Assembly: GCA_036345935.2 (NCBI GenBank)
Contig: JADWOT020001138.1
Location: forward strand, 1 to 64,000
DNA from: Taenia hydatigena
Taxonomy: Eukaryota > Platyhelminthes > Cestoda > Cyclophyllidea > Taeniidae
Direction: 5' to 3'
DNA: 64,000 nt
The translations under genes and the position numbers were made by a program. The notes below the pieces were generated by a model, which worked only from the letters and a program-made list of their open reading frames with translations, was not told the DNA's origin and did no database searches. Below are positions 11,272 through 24,276 of this stretch, one piece after another; position 1 is the first letter of the stretch, and each line of letters opens with the position of its first letter.

Positions 11272-14200
11272 TCTTGAAATATACCTCTTGAATGAGCGGC
11301 AGGAACACAACGTAAATCCTCCGACACCGGCAAACGCCATCCCACAGCTGCCTATCAATGCACTCTCTATTAACGCTTTGCCAAAGGCAATAAAGATGTC
11401 TCAAAACAAACGGCCTTGGCGTATTTGGCGTAGTCGGAGGGACGGGTAAAAGAATAAAGAAGTTCACACAAATGCTGCCTTTGTAAATGACGAACAGAGG
11501 ATCTATAACACTGTTAGCATGAACCACGGAGGCATCGCCTATGGGTCAAAGAGCTGGGCTGGTTATACTTGAAGCGAACATCCTGCCGCCAAAACTAACC
11601 CTAGTATTAAAAAATATCTTGATTTCCTAGTTCCTATCCCTTATGTTGTTTCTCCTCCGATATTGTTATTTGACTCGTAATGACAAAAAGGAAGAGTAGG
11701 AGGCACTACAGCTCCTTGATCGCGACTTTCGCAATCGTAAAAAATCAGATCTGCCATCTGATTCCTTACTTGTCGCTTGTGCCGCAACGCCTTGATTGAC
11801 GGACCCTTTGTTCCAGACCCGCATGGGCAACACAAAAAGGTAGCGACACAGGAGATGAATTGCCTCAACTAGACATGAGAGTATTTGCCAGTTTTATGTG
11901 CCGTGTCCACTTCAGTCTGAGGAAAGAAAGGAAGTAGGGGAGCCAGAGGAGGGAAAAAGCGATTAAATGCAGTGAAGCGATTTGGTAAGCGTGTGGGTGA
12001 TATCGTGTTGGCGGAGGGTGGAGTTGAGATTAAATGAATGGCTGGGTAAACAACAAATGAACAATTAAAGGGTGGAACTTCCTGGTTGTTCGTCTGGAAG
12101 GATGAGTTAGGAGGGTAGGGTAAAACAAGTGCGCCTTCTCACTCACATACACTCAAGCACACACACACGCACACGCTTCTACCTGTTTCGCGCGACATTA
12201 ATTAAGGCGACTCCCCAGCACAAACTTGGGCAAACAGACAGATAGGTGCAGATAAATGGGGGAAGGACGGAGAAGGCGGTCAAGGTCTGAAAGTTTGCAT
12301 TTTTACCCATTATTGTAGAACACCAGGTAGAGACATTCTCTACTAAAGGGAAAAGAATCAGGCAGTGATATAAGCAGGTGAGTTTGACCAGTTTACAAAT
12401 CGCAAAGTGGAAGCGATACACTCACCTTCGCTCTGGAAGAGGTGAGTGGAGGAAGGGAGGCGGCGTGGTGTAGGATAAAAGAGGGACAGAAGGAAAGAAA
12501 TCGTAAACAAGATAAAGATTTGCGTAGAGCGTGACTTGGTCAGATCCAGTGTGATCTGTGCAAGCCTGATCTAGGTTATGAATCTTTGCTTTAATTATGT
12601 TATAATCGGGAGTAAGACCTGTGGAGAGATGAAGGGAAACTTACAAAGAGAGCGCTGGCAGCTGATGAGGTAGAAGGATGATGCAGGAGAAAATTGATGA
12701 TGAGTATGGAGGAAGGGAAGATGAGAGAAGAGTAAGAGGTGCATGGAAGCGAGACGTTCACGCGTCACCAAGGCGGAAAATAAAGGTAATGAACTAAAAA
12801 GCACGGAGTATTCACTCCTTTTCTAGTTAAGTTAAATAATTGGAACACTTGCGATGGGAGATAATGGTAGAGTGCCTATTGAACGTAGGATGAGGTGGAG
12901 GACACACTTACCGAGGATGCTTTTGAGTGGAGCATGAGGATGAAGACGTAGAGTAGAGAGCTCCTCTACACCCATTTTAAAGGCGTCATCATCCTTAATA
13001 TCTGCAATAAAGAAGGAAAAGACCTCAGATTGCATGGCATGGAGTTGTGTTGATTTTATTAGGCGGGCGAAACTCAAGCGTTGAAGTTGACTTTAATGAT
13101 AACGTGTGAGGCGCTTCTAGGGATTAGGCATACGCGATAGATCAGACAGTCCTGTCTACCTTCCTTTTCCTATTTTATGCAAGCCTGTTATAATCCAGCC
13201 GAGGTGACTGGTCTGCTCTGTTCCGATCCAGTATAATCTAGTCAGATGTAGTCTAGCCTAGTCTTGCGCACCTTGCTACAGTGCTTCCAGTGTGAAATAT
13301 GGATATTGAGCTGCTTACCTGGTGATTGTAAACGCATGTAGGCGAAAGCTCTCAGGTTAGGTTTGAACGATTTGTCTCCTGTGTTGCCACTGTTCTGTAT
13401 CTGCACAAGCAATATAAAAAAGGCGCCCGTCAATCAAAGCGATACATAGAAAGTAAAAAGTAATGAACCAGTTGACAAAAGTACCTTTCTATGCAGAAGT
13501 CTCAACCGGAGAGCTGCAGTACCTCCCATTCTTCCTCTTTAGAACTTCGACTTTAACAACGGTATCGAAGAGGGAACGACATAAGCATTACTTAAATCCC
13601 CTTGGAAATGAGACAATCTACAACCAAGTCAAGCAGATACTGTCAGTTAAGGAAATCGATGACTCATCTCGCTAGGATTGGTACGAATCTAGCGAATGTG
13701 AGTTTCTGATGTGTATCCCAACTTGTTGCCACACATTATGCAAGGCAATAGCAGTAAATGCATTAGCATGAACATTTAGCTAAAAGAGACAAAAGAATGA
13801 TTGGCGCAGAGGTGGAGGGATGAGAAGCCGTCAAAATGAAATGAGTGGGGGTGAGGAAGGGGAGGAGAGGATTGGAAATAAACTCATGGGATAACTCTAC
13901 ACAGTTCTGTGGCGCGGCGTTATTTATTCTTTTCCTTCTATCCCTAAACTATTCACTCATGCACTCGTCCATCCATGTGACTAAGTGAAAGATGAACAAA
14001 TTCGGATTTATGAATGGTCCACTCAAAGCGGCCGGTCATATTTTTCCCTTTCCCGTGTGATTTACAATGCACATCAAGTAGGGTAAGGGGTGAGGGTGGC
14101 ACCAAGATGGATCGTGGACGAGAGAAAGCAAAAGCAGAGGTGGAAAAAGTAAAATATCTGCATAATGCCACTGCTAAAAGGGAAGAAAACTGTTTGGGGA

Positions 14201-14746
14201 GCACATACTATGCTCTTAATCCGTCATGCGAACTATTCTTGTTGAAAATGCACTGCTTGTTTTGCCCTAATCGAATTTGCTTTCTTTGTGCCATATTCTT
14301 ACACATCCGCATCGTTACTGTTCCAATCTGAACCATTCTAGCTTTGGCAAGAGCGCGCATACTTTACCCTGCTTTTGCATCTTTTATTACCCTACTCTCT
14401 CAGTTTTCTTTGCAAATATAGACAATTCACACTTTAGATTTTACAATGAGAAATGCTGCAAGGACTAGCAGATTGAAGTAAGTTGCTGAATCTCATTTCT
14501 GAGTGATCGCGATCTATGCCCGTAATCTTCCAGCTTTCCTTGCCAAAGCAGACATCTTAAAATGAAAAGTTTCGCAATCTCTTCGAAAAAAGAACGAGCA
14601 GCTAATTCTTGATTCTGGTCAATTCTGGAACAGCATGGATAAGAGTGAAAGGAGCTCTGTACACTTGCTGGTCCTGAATTCGCTGCCCCGACCATACCTG
14701 AATTGTGGGATCGCAAAGTGGGTGCTACCACGAGCAATTGCAGCAG
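11272..14746. other. Gene-poor DNA with purine-rich tracts
   Basis: Contains a CA-rich simple repeat at about 12154-12176 and purine-rich stretches around 11.9-12.8 kb. No supported gene. Confidence 0.35.
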
Positions 14747-14937
14747 GGTACCTGCTATCAAGTTTTAAAACTGATCATTCCTGGAGTGAATTTGCAGATT
14801 TATGTGCTATTGAAACTTTCTTTTACGAAATTGGCTACTCACACACCAAGCATGCAAAAAGTGTCAGATCTTATCAGGAGAAATGCCGCAAACAATTACG
14901 GAGGGGAGCAATATGTTAAACTTCGTTTTGGATTAAC
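14747..14937 (+). CDS. Possible internal exon, unknown protein
   Basis: Bounded by a GCAGCAG acceptor and a GTAAGA donor, open throughout (63 codons plus two bases). The peptide starts GTCYQVLKLI, continues as a mixed helix and ends with a basic/polar stretch, NNYGGEQYVKLRFGL. I recognise no family and no neighbouring exon with matching phase, so the splice sites could be coincidental. Confidence 0.25.
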
Positions 14938-17683
14938 GTAAGATCAAAAGGAAACAAAAGCGTTATGCTCCAGACCCTTGCTAAAAACGTTCATGGAATG
15001 AAACACGTACAGAGGAGTTCGATTGTTTGAGTGTGCGCATTCGCGCATTATCATCTTTCGCACCAACTTAGGCGCTCTTACCATCGACCAAAGCCTGGTT
15101 TTCGCGACAAAATACGAAAACTGCTGCAAGTAGTTACTGAATGGAGTAGGCTGCTGTGTTTTAAATCTAATTGATTCTAGGCCGAAATGAACAGAATATG
15201 GTGCAGTTTTATATGCTTGTGTCATCTCAGCCTTCTTTACCGAAGAGGCTTCCTCGACTATCGACGGTGTCCAAATTTTATCGTGCAACACGAGAAACAT
15301 CATAGCTGCTGGGGACGGAATAAGGAGCTGAGTACAAAAATAGATAATTGCAGATTACAGCCAGGGAAATATGTCATAGCTGAGTGCCTATGCTATCTAA
15401 GTTTTCTTATCTAAATCATCGGCATTACACTGCGTCCATTCCCAAACATCAAATGTCTTACGATTGAACTGCAACTACTTGGAAGGGAAACAACCTAACC
15501 TTTGTTGCCGAACCTTAGTTAATTCTAGATTAGAGTAAAAAGCATGGCGCAGCTGATATTTGCACTTTCCGTTATTTTCGCCACATCAAATTCTTTTTAC
15601 AGCCGCAAGACAAAGTGGTGTGGTTTAACAGGATCCTTGCCTTTTTAATGTTGTAGCAAACCGTCGGTAAGGGTCTTGTTGGGAACACTTTCAGATCAAA
15701 GTAGGAATGGCATAAAACACAGCACACTCGGGTTAATTTGCCATTGTTTCACATGCGTACTGCAATTTTTTTTTGCCTCGAAGGCCTCCAACTACAACCC
15801 GGTAGCAATTGAATAACTTGAATTGACCAGCACTTTTAAACATAGCTCGCAGATGTAGGCGGTTCAGTAATTCGTGTAAAGGAAATTTACTTCCCACCAA
15901 TAAATAAAATCTTGGGAATAAGGCTTAAAGCCGAAGTATTAAGTAGCTATTGTTAACTTAGGCATGAGAGGTTTGTTAGGAAACCATGAATAACAATTTA
16001 TTCTTACCTGAGTCATGTGCGAAGTAATGCCAACGGAGCGACTCTGATTCAGAATCAATCGCCGGCGACCTCATGCTCAGCTAGCTATGTTTCAGTTAGA
16101 CGCGATGCATTCTTGTGAATTCCTATGCCGCAACGCCAGTTCACCAAGTAATCCTCAGTAGTTAAGACGAGTTCTCAAAATTACATTGCGCACCTTTGCC
16201 ATGACTATGACAATGCAATGCAGCAACGAATTAAATATTCCGGAGAGGCAGAAAGCAATTAACGCTATTGACCTTGAAGAATGCTGATTAAACTAGTTAA
16301 AATAAAGACTTGTTTCAATTAACGTAAAATGCAACCCACAGTTGACTTGTCCTGAAACTTACAGACGTATTTTGTATCTATTTTTATTTTAGATTTTGGA
16401 GCGATGTTTGGTATATTCCTAAACGAATAAGTCGTATGAGCATTTTGGAGCGGAATTTATCATTAATTATATGTATTAGGCCAATATTTCGTACAAATTT
16501 TTATTTATTTGCATTTCGTTCTTTTGCTTTCAAACAGGATGCGAAATAAACGCGCCTTATCCATTCCTTGCAAGTATTGCATCATCTTCAAATCAAAAAA
16601 AGTGATCGCTCTTGCTCACTGTAGTTAAGGCTCAGAGTAAACACCGTTAGACAGTGTTATATGTCATTCTAGGCACTCATTTCCTCGTATCGTGTCCCAA
16701 AACATGGAATATTAAAAAGCGAGAGACATTTATCCACTTAATCCATGCATAATAAACCTTTAAATGTGTAACTAGGCCCCAAATGTTCACGATGAAAAGC
16801 AATTGCAGCGTGAGGATAAGTGGAAAAGACTATACAAAGTAATTAACAGTTCCTATTAAAAGTGAGGCAGGCCCACAATTACGCAGCAGTGAGGCGATAC
16901 GCGCATGCTAAAATTGCAAGTATTACTCCATCAAGTGTTCTAAGTGTCTTGTCAATTGTAAGCGATCACCGCGTTAGATTTAATTTCAGTCGCAACGTGC
17001 AACGGGATCCTAGACACCATTCTAAATCAAATTCTGCATCAGCTCACGGAAAACCAGCAACCTTATTGTCGATACGGGTCAATTGCAGGCTTGATATTGA
17101 TCTTATTGATTTTAGAGATCAGGCGGCGGGATTGTAGGCCCTTTGGTATCAAGAGAGGTCGAATTGCAGATTTAATGAATTCTAAAAGATCGGTAGGAAA
17201 GGGATGGCACCGCTGATAAAGAGAGTCTCAGAGTATGCAGAGCCCCTTTCCAATCTCACCCGTTAATCAACTAGATGATGAAATAGGATAAAACTTGCGA
17301 CTTGTCGGAATAATAGCTGTAGAAAAAATCGCCAAGCCTCCAACATACCAAACCACAGATTCACATAATAAGGGTTTGAAAAACCGTAAAATTGTATTCC
17401 GTGTGATGTAAATTTCGCGTTTGATATTTAATGACAGGATAGAGATGTTGGTTATCTACATATATTACATTATAAAACAGCAATAAGTCACGACATCGAC
17501 AAGAGATAAGCGTGGATAAATGTGTCAACGTAATTGTGAGCCTGGGATTGGCAGGATTGAATTGCAGACGAGAATGCCAGCATGCATTTGCTGTGATGAT
17601 GCAGTGGAAAGCTGTTTTGGCTAGTAGAAGGGAAGAAAGGGTGAGCAATGAAGGTAAGCAGACGCTGGCGACCGCGCCACGTG
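14938..17683. other. Gene desert
   Basis: AT-rich. No exon, RNA gene or repeat recognised. Confidence 0.35.
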
Positions 17684-18012
17684 GCGGCTTCTGGTCTGCG
17701 TCGCACCATGGAGGTTGTGCTACGTTGGTGCGGGTTAGTACACATGTGGGTGACGCTAGTGGAAAGCTCGCAGCGGCGTAGAGACCTCTGGTGTCCGTCC
17801 AGCCATGGAGGTAGGGCTACGTCAGTGTGGGTTAGTACATGCGTGCTGGAGCATAGTGGAAAGCCCGCGGGCGGGCGGTTGCTGGCACACTTTACTCCTT
17901 CCTTCTTATTTACTCCCCACCCAACATTACCCACCTCCTCCTCCTCCTCCTCCTCCTCCTTGCCTACCCATTTGTGCGCCTTCACATCCATGCCACTTCT
18001 CATCGCCATAAT
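17684..18012 (+). repeat. Dispersed repeat R2, copy with internal tandem duplication
   Basis: The first 190 bases are two diverged copies of a unit of about 95 bp (each contains CCATGGAGGT, GGGTTAGTACA and AGTGGAAAGC). The unit resembles 46782-46880. After it comes a pyrimidine-rich part (TTATTTACTCCCCACCC, a CTC microsatellite, ATGCCACTTCT), which recurs inverted at 38690-38855. Long open frames across it (for example minus-strand 17488-18048) are a by-product of this composition. Confidence 0.65.
17934..17970 (+). repeat. CTC trinucleotide microsatellite
   Basis: About twelve CTC units inside the R2 copy. The inverted R2 relative at 38.8 kb carries only a few GAG units at the equivalent place, so the tract length differs between copies. 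Confidence 0.9.
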
Positions 18013-19134
18013 TATGGTGCACATAGAAAATGAGCAAATCAGACCCACTTTCCTGATTTCCTTCCACTCGTCCCGTCACTTTACAACCTCTGAGTAGTAG
18101 CGGTGGGAGGGTACCTTGTTAATTGCACTCCAAATGACTAGATTGAAGAGACCAATTGTTGAGGTCACTCCTTTACGAAATGGCTTATCTCCAATTTGAC
18201 ACATTTCTTAATGTGGACTATCTACATATAGTGAGAAGAAGCTAAGTAATTGCGCGTGGCTAATAGCAGTTAATTGCACCTTATAAGATGATATTTTTCC
18301 TGACTTAGCTCTAAACAATCGGTGCCAACTTCGCGACGTTATGAAAGGAAGATTAATGATCTCCTAGTTTTGCCTTTGGCTTTGCGAAAGCAACATCCAT
18401 GCATGTCAATGGAGTGTGAGACCGTTGATCTTAAGCATTATCTGCGTCGTAACGCTGGAGGGGAAATGTCGAATCGCATCTTTGCAAGACGCATACCTTT
18501 GCTGCCAAATTTTGTTGGGACTCATGCTTATTATTTTCAAAGAGCAAGTTCAGGCTTAGAAACGCTGTGCAGTGATGGCTAAAAGACCCATCAGACACCA
18601 TTGTTACATTAAAAATAACCTTATGTGCCACTGAAAATTTAAAAGCAAAACCATACCACTTTACGAGGTAAAGAATGAGCATTTAATTTAGTCGTAGTGG
18701 AGAATACTTTGCTGGCTATACTCCATACTATATTACTATATTACTCCCTTACTTACTCATTCACCTCTCATTCACCATTTGCCTATTTACTAATCCACCC
18801 CTTCTGCTTTTTTATATGACTATGCCAACACACACACAGCATTCTCCTCTACCTTTCATTCTCTCATTCTTGCCAAATCATGTCAACTGCACTTTCTTTA
18901 TCCCCATTCTGCGAACGCTAGTACTAAGCGCAACAAAATACACTTAGTCGTGCATTTGCCACTGCAATGCTGGCACCAGCATTCCATGTCAAAGGGATCG
19001 TGAGGCCGCGGCCAATGGCGGCATCGTCACAACCAACAAATAAGCTGCCTTCAGCATTAACACTATCAATTCAACTTGCTTTGCTTAATTGAGTGCAGTA
19101 CCATGCACAACACATTCCACGCATTAGAAGGGAA
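18013..19134. other. Intergenic, pyrimidine-rich
   Basis: A short CA tract lies near 18829-18838. No supported gene. Confidence 0.35.
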
Positions 19135-19720
19135 CGAAGATAATGAAATGCAAAGGCGTTTTAATGTGTGTGATGCCACAAATGCATAGGAAAGGGGGTA
19201 GATAGATTGAGAGCAGGGGTGAAATGGAGAGGATTGTACAACGGTAGAACGCGATAAATTATATCAGTGACACGGCATGTGCTACAACCGTCACCAGTGC
19301 GCGAGCTAACCCGGCGAGATGTAACATAACCTCATGGAGTGACAGAACCCATAGGCTACCACCCCGTGCGATCACTGGCGTCTGTAATATCAGTTGACGG
19401 GCATGATATGGCTTTAAAGCGGTGATCAAACATCCACAGCGAAGCACAGATGTTTCGTAGCCACACTGTCACGATCTGATTCATAAGAAGATGGAATGCG
19501 CTTGCCAAATTTGTCCTACCATTGGTCAAAATCGGGTCGAATCATGAAATGCGCTGCCGCGAAATCTCACCGGTTGCGTGCATAAACGGCCCCTCTACTC
19601 GTGGAGGTATGTTCGATTCTGTGCTGCTTGTGGTGAGTTTCGGATCTACAAATCCGTCCAAGAAAACAAATGTTCATGTTATGAATGGCTCATTCTCTGG
19701 AAGATTAAATGTTTCCCTTC
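19135..19720 (-). repeat. Dispersed repeat R2, long unit (inverted)
   Basis: Reverse complement of the unit at 46390-47020. Shared blocks include CGCCAGTGATCGCAC, GGGTGGTAGC, GTTAGCTCGCGCAC, CATTTGTGGCAT, and on the other side TACTCGTGGAGG and CAAATGTTCATG. The 46 kb copy carries the same blocks in inverse order and orientation, so this is one repeat rather than two adjacent ones. Confidence 0.7.
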
Positions 19721-19987
19721 CAACCAGCTATGAGTGTCGGCAGCATTCATGCGCTCAATATTAGACGCTTTTCTGCATTTAATAGTGCGTTTTTATACTG
19801 TCAGTGTTGTTCATAAAGTTGAATTTCTATCAAGTCATTGAGAAATGAAGGTGAAAGTGCGGCGATTCATAATGCACTGAAATGACTGCTGCGTTAGAAA
19901 TAAGGATAGAGTTGGGAAAGTTTGACATTTTCCAGATGAAGTTGGCATGCTAAAGGCCTTGTTATTTTGAGGTTGAACTGAGGCTAC
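19721..19987 (+). repeat. Dispersed repeat R4, copy 1
   Basis: Diverged match to 41581-41821: AGCTATGA, TGCGCTCAA, GACG-TTTT, ATTTAATG, then ATAATG-ACTGAAA and a block ending in GGCT. It abuts the R2 unit, so it may be a part of that element missing from the 46 kb copy. Confidence 0.5.
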
Positions 19988-22440
19988 GTAAGCAAGTCAT
20001 TATATATTCAATGGAAACCAAGACAAAATAAGCAGAAGCCCACGACAAGCACGAATATGGTTATCTTTCAGCGTCCATAATTAGTCTGTATTTAATAGCC
20101 ACTGCATATGCAAAGAATCGGCACTGCCGCTTGTGCATGCAATTTAGCCCATTCACCCGTCGATAAAGCACTTGCCGCACTATTGCACTGAGGGGATTAT
20201 TTAGAATGCGGAAGAGAATGGAAATGCATAAGTGGTGCTGAGTAGGCTAAGTAATGAGACATGAGTGCTACCCACGAAAATGGGGATGACGAAAAAGTAG
20301 GCACAAGGGAGCATGCCAATCGGGAAACAAAATATAAATGAAAATAAAAATCTAGCAACCAGCCAAGATGATAGAGTGCAAGGTGCCGCTTGCACTTGAC
20401 CAACCAAATTTGATGCAAACATTTTATTGCTGGCATTTACGTAATTAATTGCCGATCAGGACATCCTAGTGTGCTGGCTTTAGAAATCAAGACTTAGCAG
20501 CTTCTATAATGAATGGAAGCAAAAATTTGTGAGACGCATGATTCCTTTTCAATCAAATCCATGTCTGCATAATCCTAGCTAGTCTATTCCCGATGGCAGC
20601 AAAATGCAGCATGGTTATTTCGAAGCGGTTGGCTGCCTATCAACCTATGAGCAAATAAACCCCGTTTTTAAACTGTTAAGCCACGTACATTCGTGATCTT
20701 CTCATAAGTTGAACCAAAGAGAAGCAGCAAAACATGAAAACTGTCATTTAAGGTTGTAAAATAAATATTCAGCATAAATGCTTATCAACGGCTAGAACAA
20801 TGATCGCATAACAGGCAGCTAGCAGGTATTTTGGGTCATAGGCCATGTTTCGGTAAACGGCACGAAGGGTTTCTTGCTCAATCCTAAAAGCGAGGTGCTT
20901 ACTCTTCAAAGTTGGGTTGAGCAATGACGCTGGAACTGCTTTGATGTGTAACTAATGCAGACTCTGCAGAAAATATATGTGAGGTGGGTGCGTACCGCCT
21001 GCACTCTTGTCTAAGGCATCCAGCATTTCCTTTTGCCGGCGACTCTTTACAAACTGTTGTGCTAATGAGATAGGACAACTAGACACTTCGGAGATCCAAA
21101 CCTCCCTTGCCTTCATAAAACTCTAATACTTAGAGAGTGCTTGGCAAGTTTTCTCTGTTGTTGCGAGCTTATAAGAGAATGCAAGGAAGCTCTCGCATTT
21201 TAGGGACATGCCAGTGTTCCGTGTCTCTCCGTTGACGTGGCATAAGCTGCGCAGGTGAGAAGCTGCAGAGGCAAGTAGAGCATGAAGTCGTTGGGTATCC
21301 TATGTTTCGCTCGCAAATTAAGTGCACCTGACAAATAATTTGTCCCACTCACTGCAGTGGTCACACGTGGACGTCATTTGAATGCCTCTGGAAAGTTACT
21401 CATGCGTGGGTACGGACCAATAACTTGCGTCTTGAGCCCTAAACATCGGGCAAGCGATTATCGAAAATGGAAATTAATTGCACAGAGAATAGTACCTATC
21501 AAAGCATCGTAATATTACTGTTCTTAAATTACTTCACAATTATTTGATATCGGCAAAAGCAACAAAATCTCAACATCTCAGAGTAAAAGACGAACAAGCG
21601 AACCTGTTAATCGTGAGGCGATGACATATAATTTAACTTATCTGACATGCGCACAAAGTAACCGGTTCACTCTTGGTTTTGCTCTCGCGTGGTACCCACA
21701 CATCGCACTCAGGCGTTCATAAGTGTACAGATGGGAAGGAGAGGCTAGTGAACGGGTAAGATGGATTAGGAAAATTGCCTCCCAGGCGTGGTCCCTCATT
21801 TGGTCCATCATTGTTAGTAAGTTAGAAATGCAAGCAAAATTGTCTCGCATAGCCGGGTTACGCGAAATAGATTTATTTTTTAAAGACATCTCAATTTTGA
21901 TCGAAAGTTTGTTTCCCAGACGAATCGTGTTGGGCATGCACAGCTTATGAAAAACTCCGGTTGACTAAGTGCGGTTTGCGCTGCCATGCCAACACACCCT
22001 AACAGTGATTGTAGCCGCAAAACACCTTGATCAAGTGGTAGGCATGCATCTCAAAATTCGTTGATCTCGATGCAGACGAATTGTAGTGGAACGAGCAATC
22101 ATTAGTTTGAACTCTCTTACGACACACAGCATGAGGGTTATGAGGAACAAAATCCAATCTTCAACTTTGATTTAAACATTAGGAAAACTGACTATTACAA
22201 TGTTAACAGTAAACTACTGTGAAATTTCTGTGATAAAGACTTCAGCCAATCGCCTTAAACGCAATTGCTACATTTAAAGTTACTTAGGATTGTGTATACT
22301 TTGCAAGGACAAAGTAGCCGTGGTTAAGAGTGCCTCTGCTTACGACCGCCAATCTGCGTGCATGATTTTATCAACTGATCGGATAAGACTGGCCGGGAAG
22401 GGGATTTTAAGGTTGCACAATACATGTGGATGCTAGTAAC
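19988..22440. other. Gene desert
   Basis: No exon, RNA gene or clear repeat recognised. Confidence 0.35.
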
Positions 22441-22572
22441 CCACACACCGACCCCGAATATTGGCGCGCTGAATGTTTGCAATGACACAGACGCGACTGG
22501 CCTTATACCACTGTGTCCTCAAATCCATAAACTACAGAGTCACCACGCCTGTAGAGTCCGAAAAAATGAGTG
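22441..22572 (+). repeat. Dispersed repeat R3, copy 1
   Basis: About 80% identical by eye to 24126-24258 over roughly 130 bp, including an exact run TGCAATGACACAGACGCGAC and then CCTTATA-CACTG and TCCTCAAAT. Confidence 0.75.
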
Positions 22573-23440
22573 AAAGTAAGTTTCGTGTCACACTATGTAA
22601 AATGTTCTTAGCTAAAAGGCATAATTTCATGAATCTCTCAAAGGCCTTAATGACTCCAATGCCTCTACGCTGATTGCCAAATCAATTAGTTGGCGACCGA
22701 ATAGACTTCATTAGCTGGCCCAGTATGATGAAATGGGAGCGACAGGATGTGATTCGCGCTAGAGTAAAGCACAGTCAAAAGTACACTTTGAATTAACAAA
22801 GAAACAAAGAAAATGGCCACGTCTTTTACTTTTAAAGGCAGTGATGTGTTTACCTCTTTGCCTCTCACTCTGTTGGTTGGGTAATTTAGTAAGTAATAAC
22901 CTTAAAAAATTCTTGCAAATGACAGGCTGAGGAATAGCATGGTGTTCAGATTGGTTCGTTTTCGCGCATAGTTGCCGGAAATGGAAGGACTTCCTTGGTG
23001 AAAATATGGCCCGCCGGACAGGCAGAGCAGAGACTAGTGTAATATTCCTTGATCGGAAGCGCCCACTTTCTGAGCCGCGAATAATGTGTCTTGCGGTTGT
23101 GGAACGAACAATCGCTATTTTCGCCGAGAGAAGAAAGTGGCGCATGGGGTCTGGCTAACAATGCTGAAAGTCAGGATCGCTTAGTGATCCACCGCTCACT
23201 CCCCTTGCTCGTCGTCGTCAACCGGAGCGCCTGCTTTGCAAGGCACCTACCGCAAACGCAGCCTTAACCACTGCCACGGCGTCATTAAAAGTAGAAGCTG
23301 TTTGTACATGCGGAAATGTTAAAATCACCGCATTACAGTCGCAAAGAATAGACTATTGTAAGAAGGAGATGTACTGCTTGACTGCAGCAGATGGTAATGA
23401 TGAGGAAGAAAAGGAGTTAAAAGGAAGTACAGTTGCTGTT
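22573..23440. other. Intergenic upstream of the tRNA-Arg gene
   Basis: Two overlapping minus-strand open frames (22759-23145, 22946-23161) have no recognised motif or splice support. Confidence 0.3.
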
Positions 23441-23513
23441 GGTCTCGTAACCTAATGGATAAGGCGTCTGACTTCGGATCAGAAGACTATGGGTTCGAGT
23501 CCCGTCGGGGCCG
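23441..23513 (+). tRNA. tRNA-Arg, anticodon UCG
   Basis: A 73 nt cloverleaf. The acceptor GGTCTCG pairs fully with CGGGGCC (two G-U pairs). Anticodon stem TCTGA/TCAGA holds the loop CTTCGGA, anticodon TCG (reads CGA). The T arm ATGGG/CCCGT has loop TTCGAGT, and the B box GGTTCGAGTCC is perfect. The A box begins TAACC instead of TGGCC, leaving an A-C mismatch at position 10-25. No intron and no encoded CCA. No clear T-run terminator follows closely. Confidence 0.9.
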
Positions 23514-24125
23514 TAAAATTACCTTATTTCCTCCGCTGCTCGTAGTGGTACCGTATCTGTCCAGCAACGAACTAAAACAAAAGGGCACCAGAGGGGAAAA
23601 GACAGTTAATTGCACTAGAAAGGAAGAGGATAAATTGTTAGCATGTCCAGTGGGAGCCTCAAACCCTCGGCATCCACACTGTTAGGACAATGTCTAACTT
23701 AATAGACAACCTCTCCACTACCAGTCTCCTTCCTTCTCCATTCCTCTCCACTCTCTTTACCACACCTATTTCCCACGCCTTTACCTTTGCACTCACTCCC
23801 TGACTCAGCCATTCGCAAAACGTGAAGTCAAATGTGCTTCACCTTGAAGCTACCGATTTAAAAAAAAGAGAAATGTCAGGGTCTAATAGACGATAAGATG
23901 GAAAGGAAAATAGTGAAACAGAATAAATTTTAGTGCACTTATGCAAATGGGCGGAAGGAACTTCCATGACCTTCGTTTCATCTAATGTCTCAGCTCATCA
24001 CCGGTCAGAGAGGACAGTCCCTTGTTGGACAATGCTTTTATCGCTAAGGTGAATCTAATGAAAGGAAGAAGAGCGTGGGGACATAAAAGTGAACATTAGG
24101 AAAGTAAGTGTGAAGGGGATGTTGG
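23514..24125. other. Intergenic between tRNA-Arg and repeat R3
   Basis: Pyrimidine-rich around 23.7-23.8 kb. No supported feature. Confidence 0.35.
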
Positions 24126-24258
24126 TAACTCGCACCGACCCTGAATGCTGGCGCATCTAAAGCTTGCAATGACACAGACGCGACTGACCTTATAACACTG
24201 CATCCTCAAATATATAAGCTACAAGGTCATCGCGCCCGTAAAGTCCCAAAAAACGGGT
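24126..24258 (+). repeat. Dispersed repeat R3, copy 2
   Basis: Second copy of the element at 22441-22572, same orientation, 1.69 kb away. It sits immediately upstream of a GGT-rich tract and the SINE-like element. Confidence 0.75.
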
Positions 24259-24276
24259 GGTGGTGGTGCTAATGGT

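Noticed and set aside
17488..18048. 186-codon minus-strand open frame, the longest in the window
   Set aside because: It spans the CTC microsatellite and the R2 tandem unit; poly-Glu and repeat composition explain the lack of stops.
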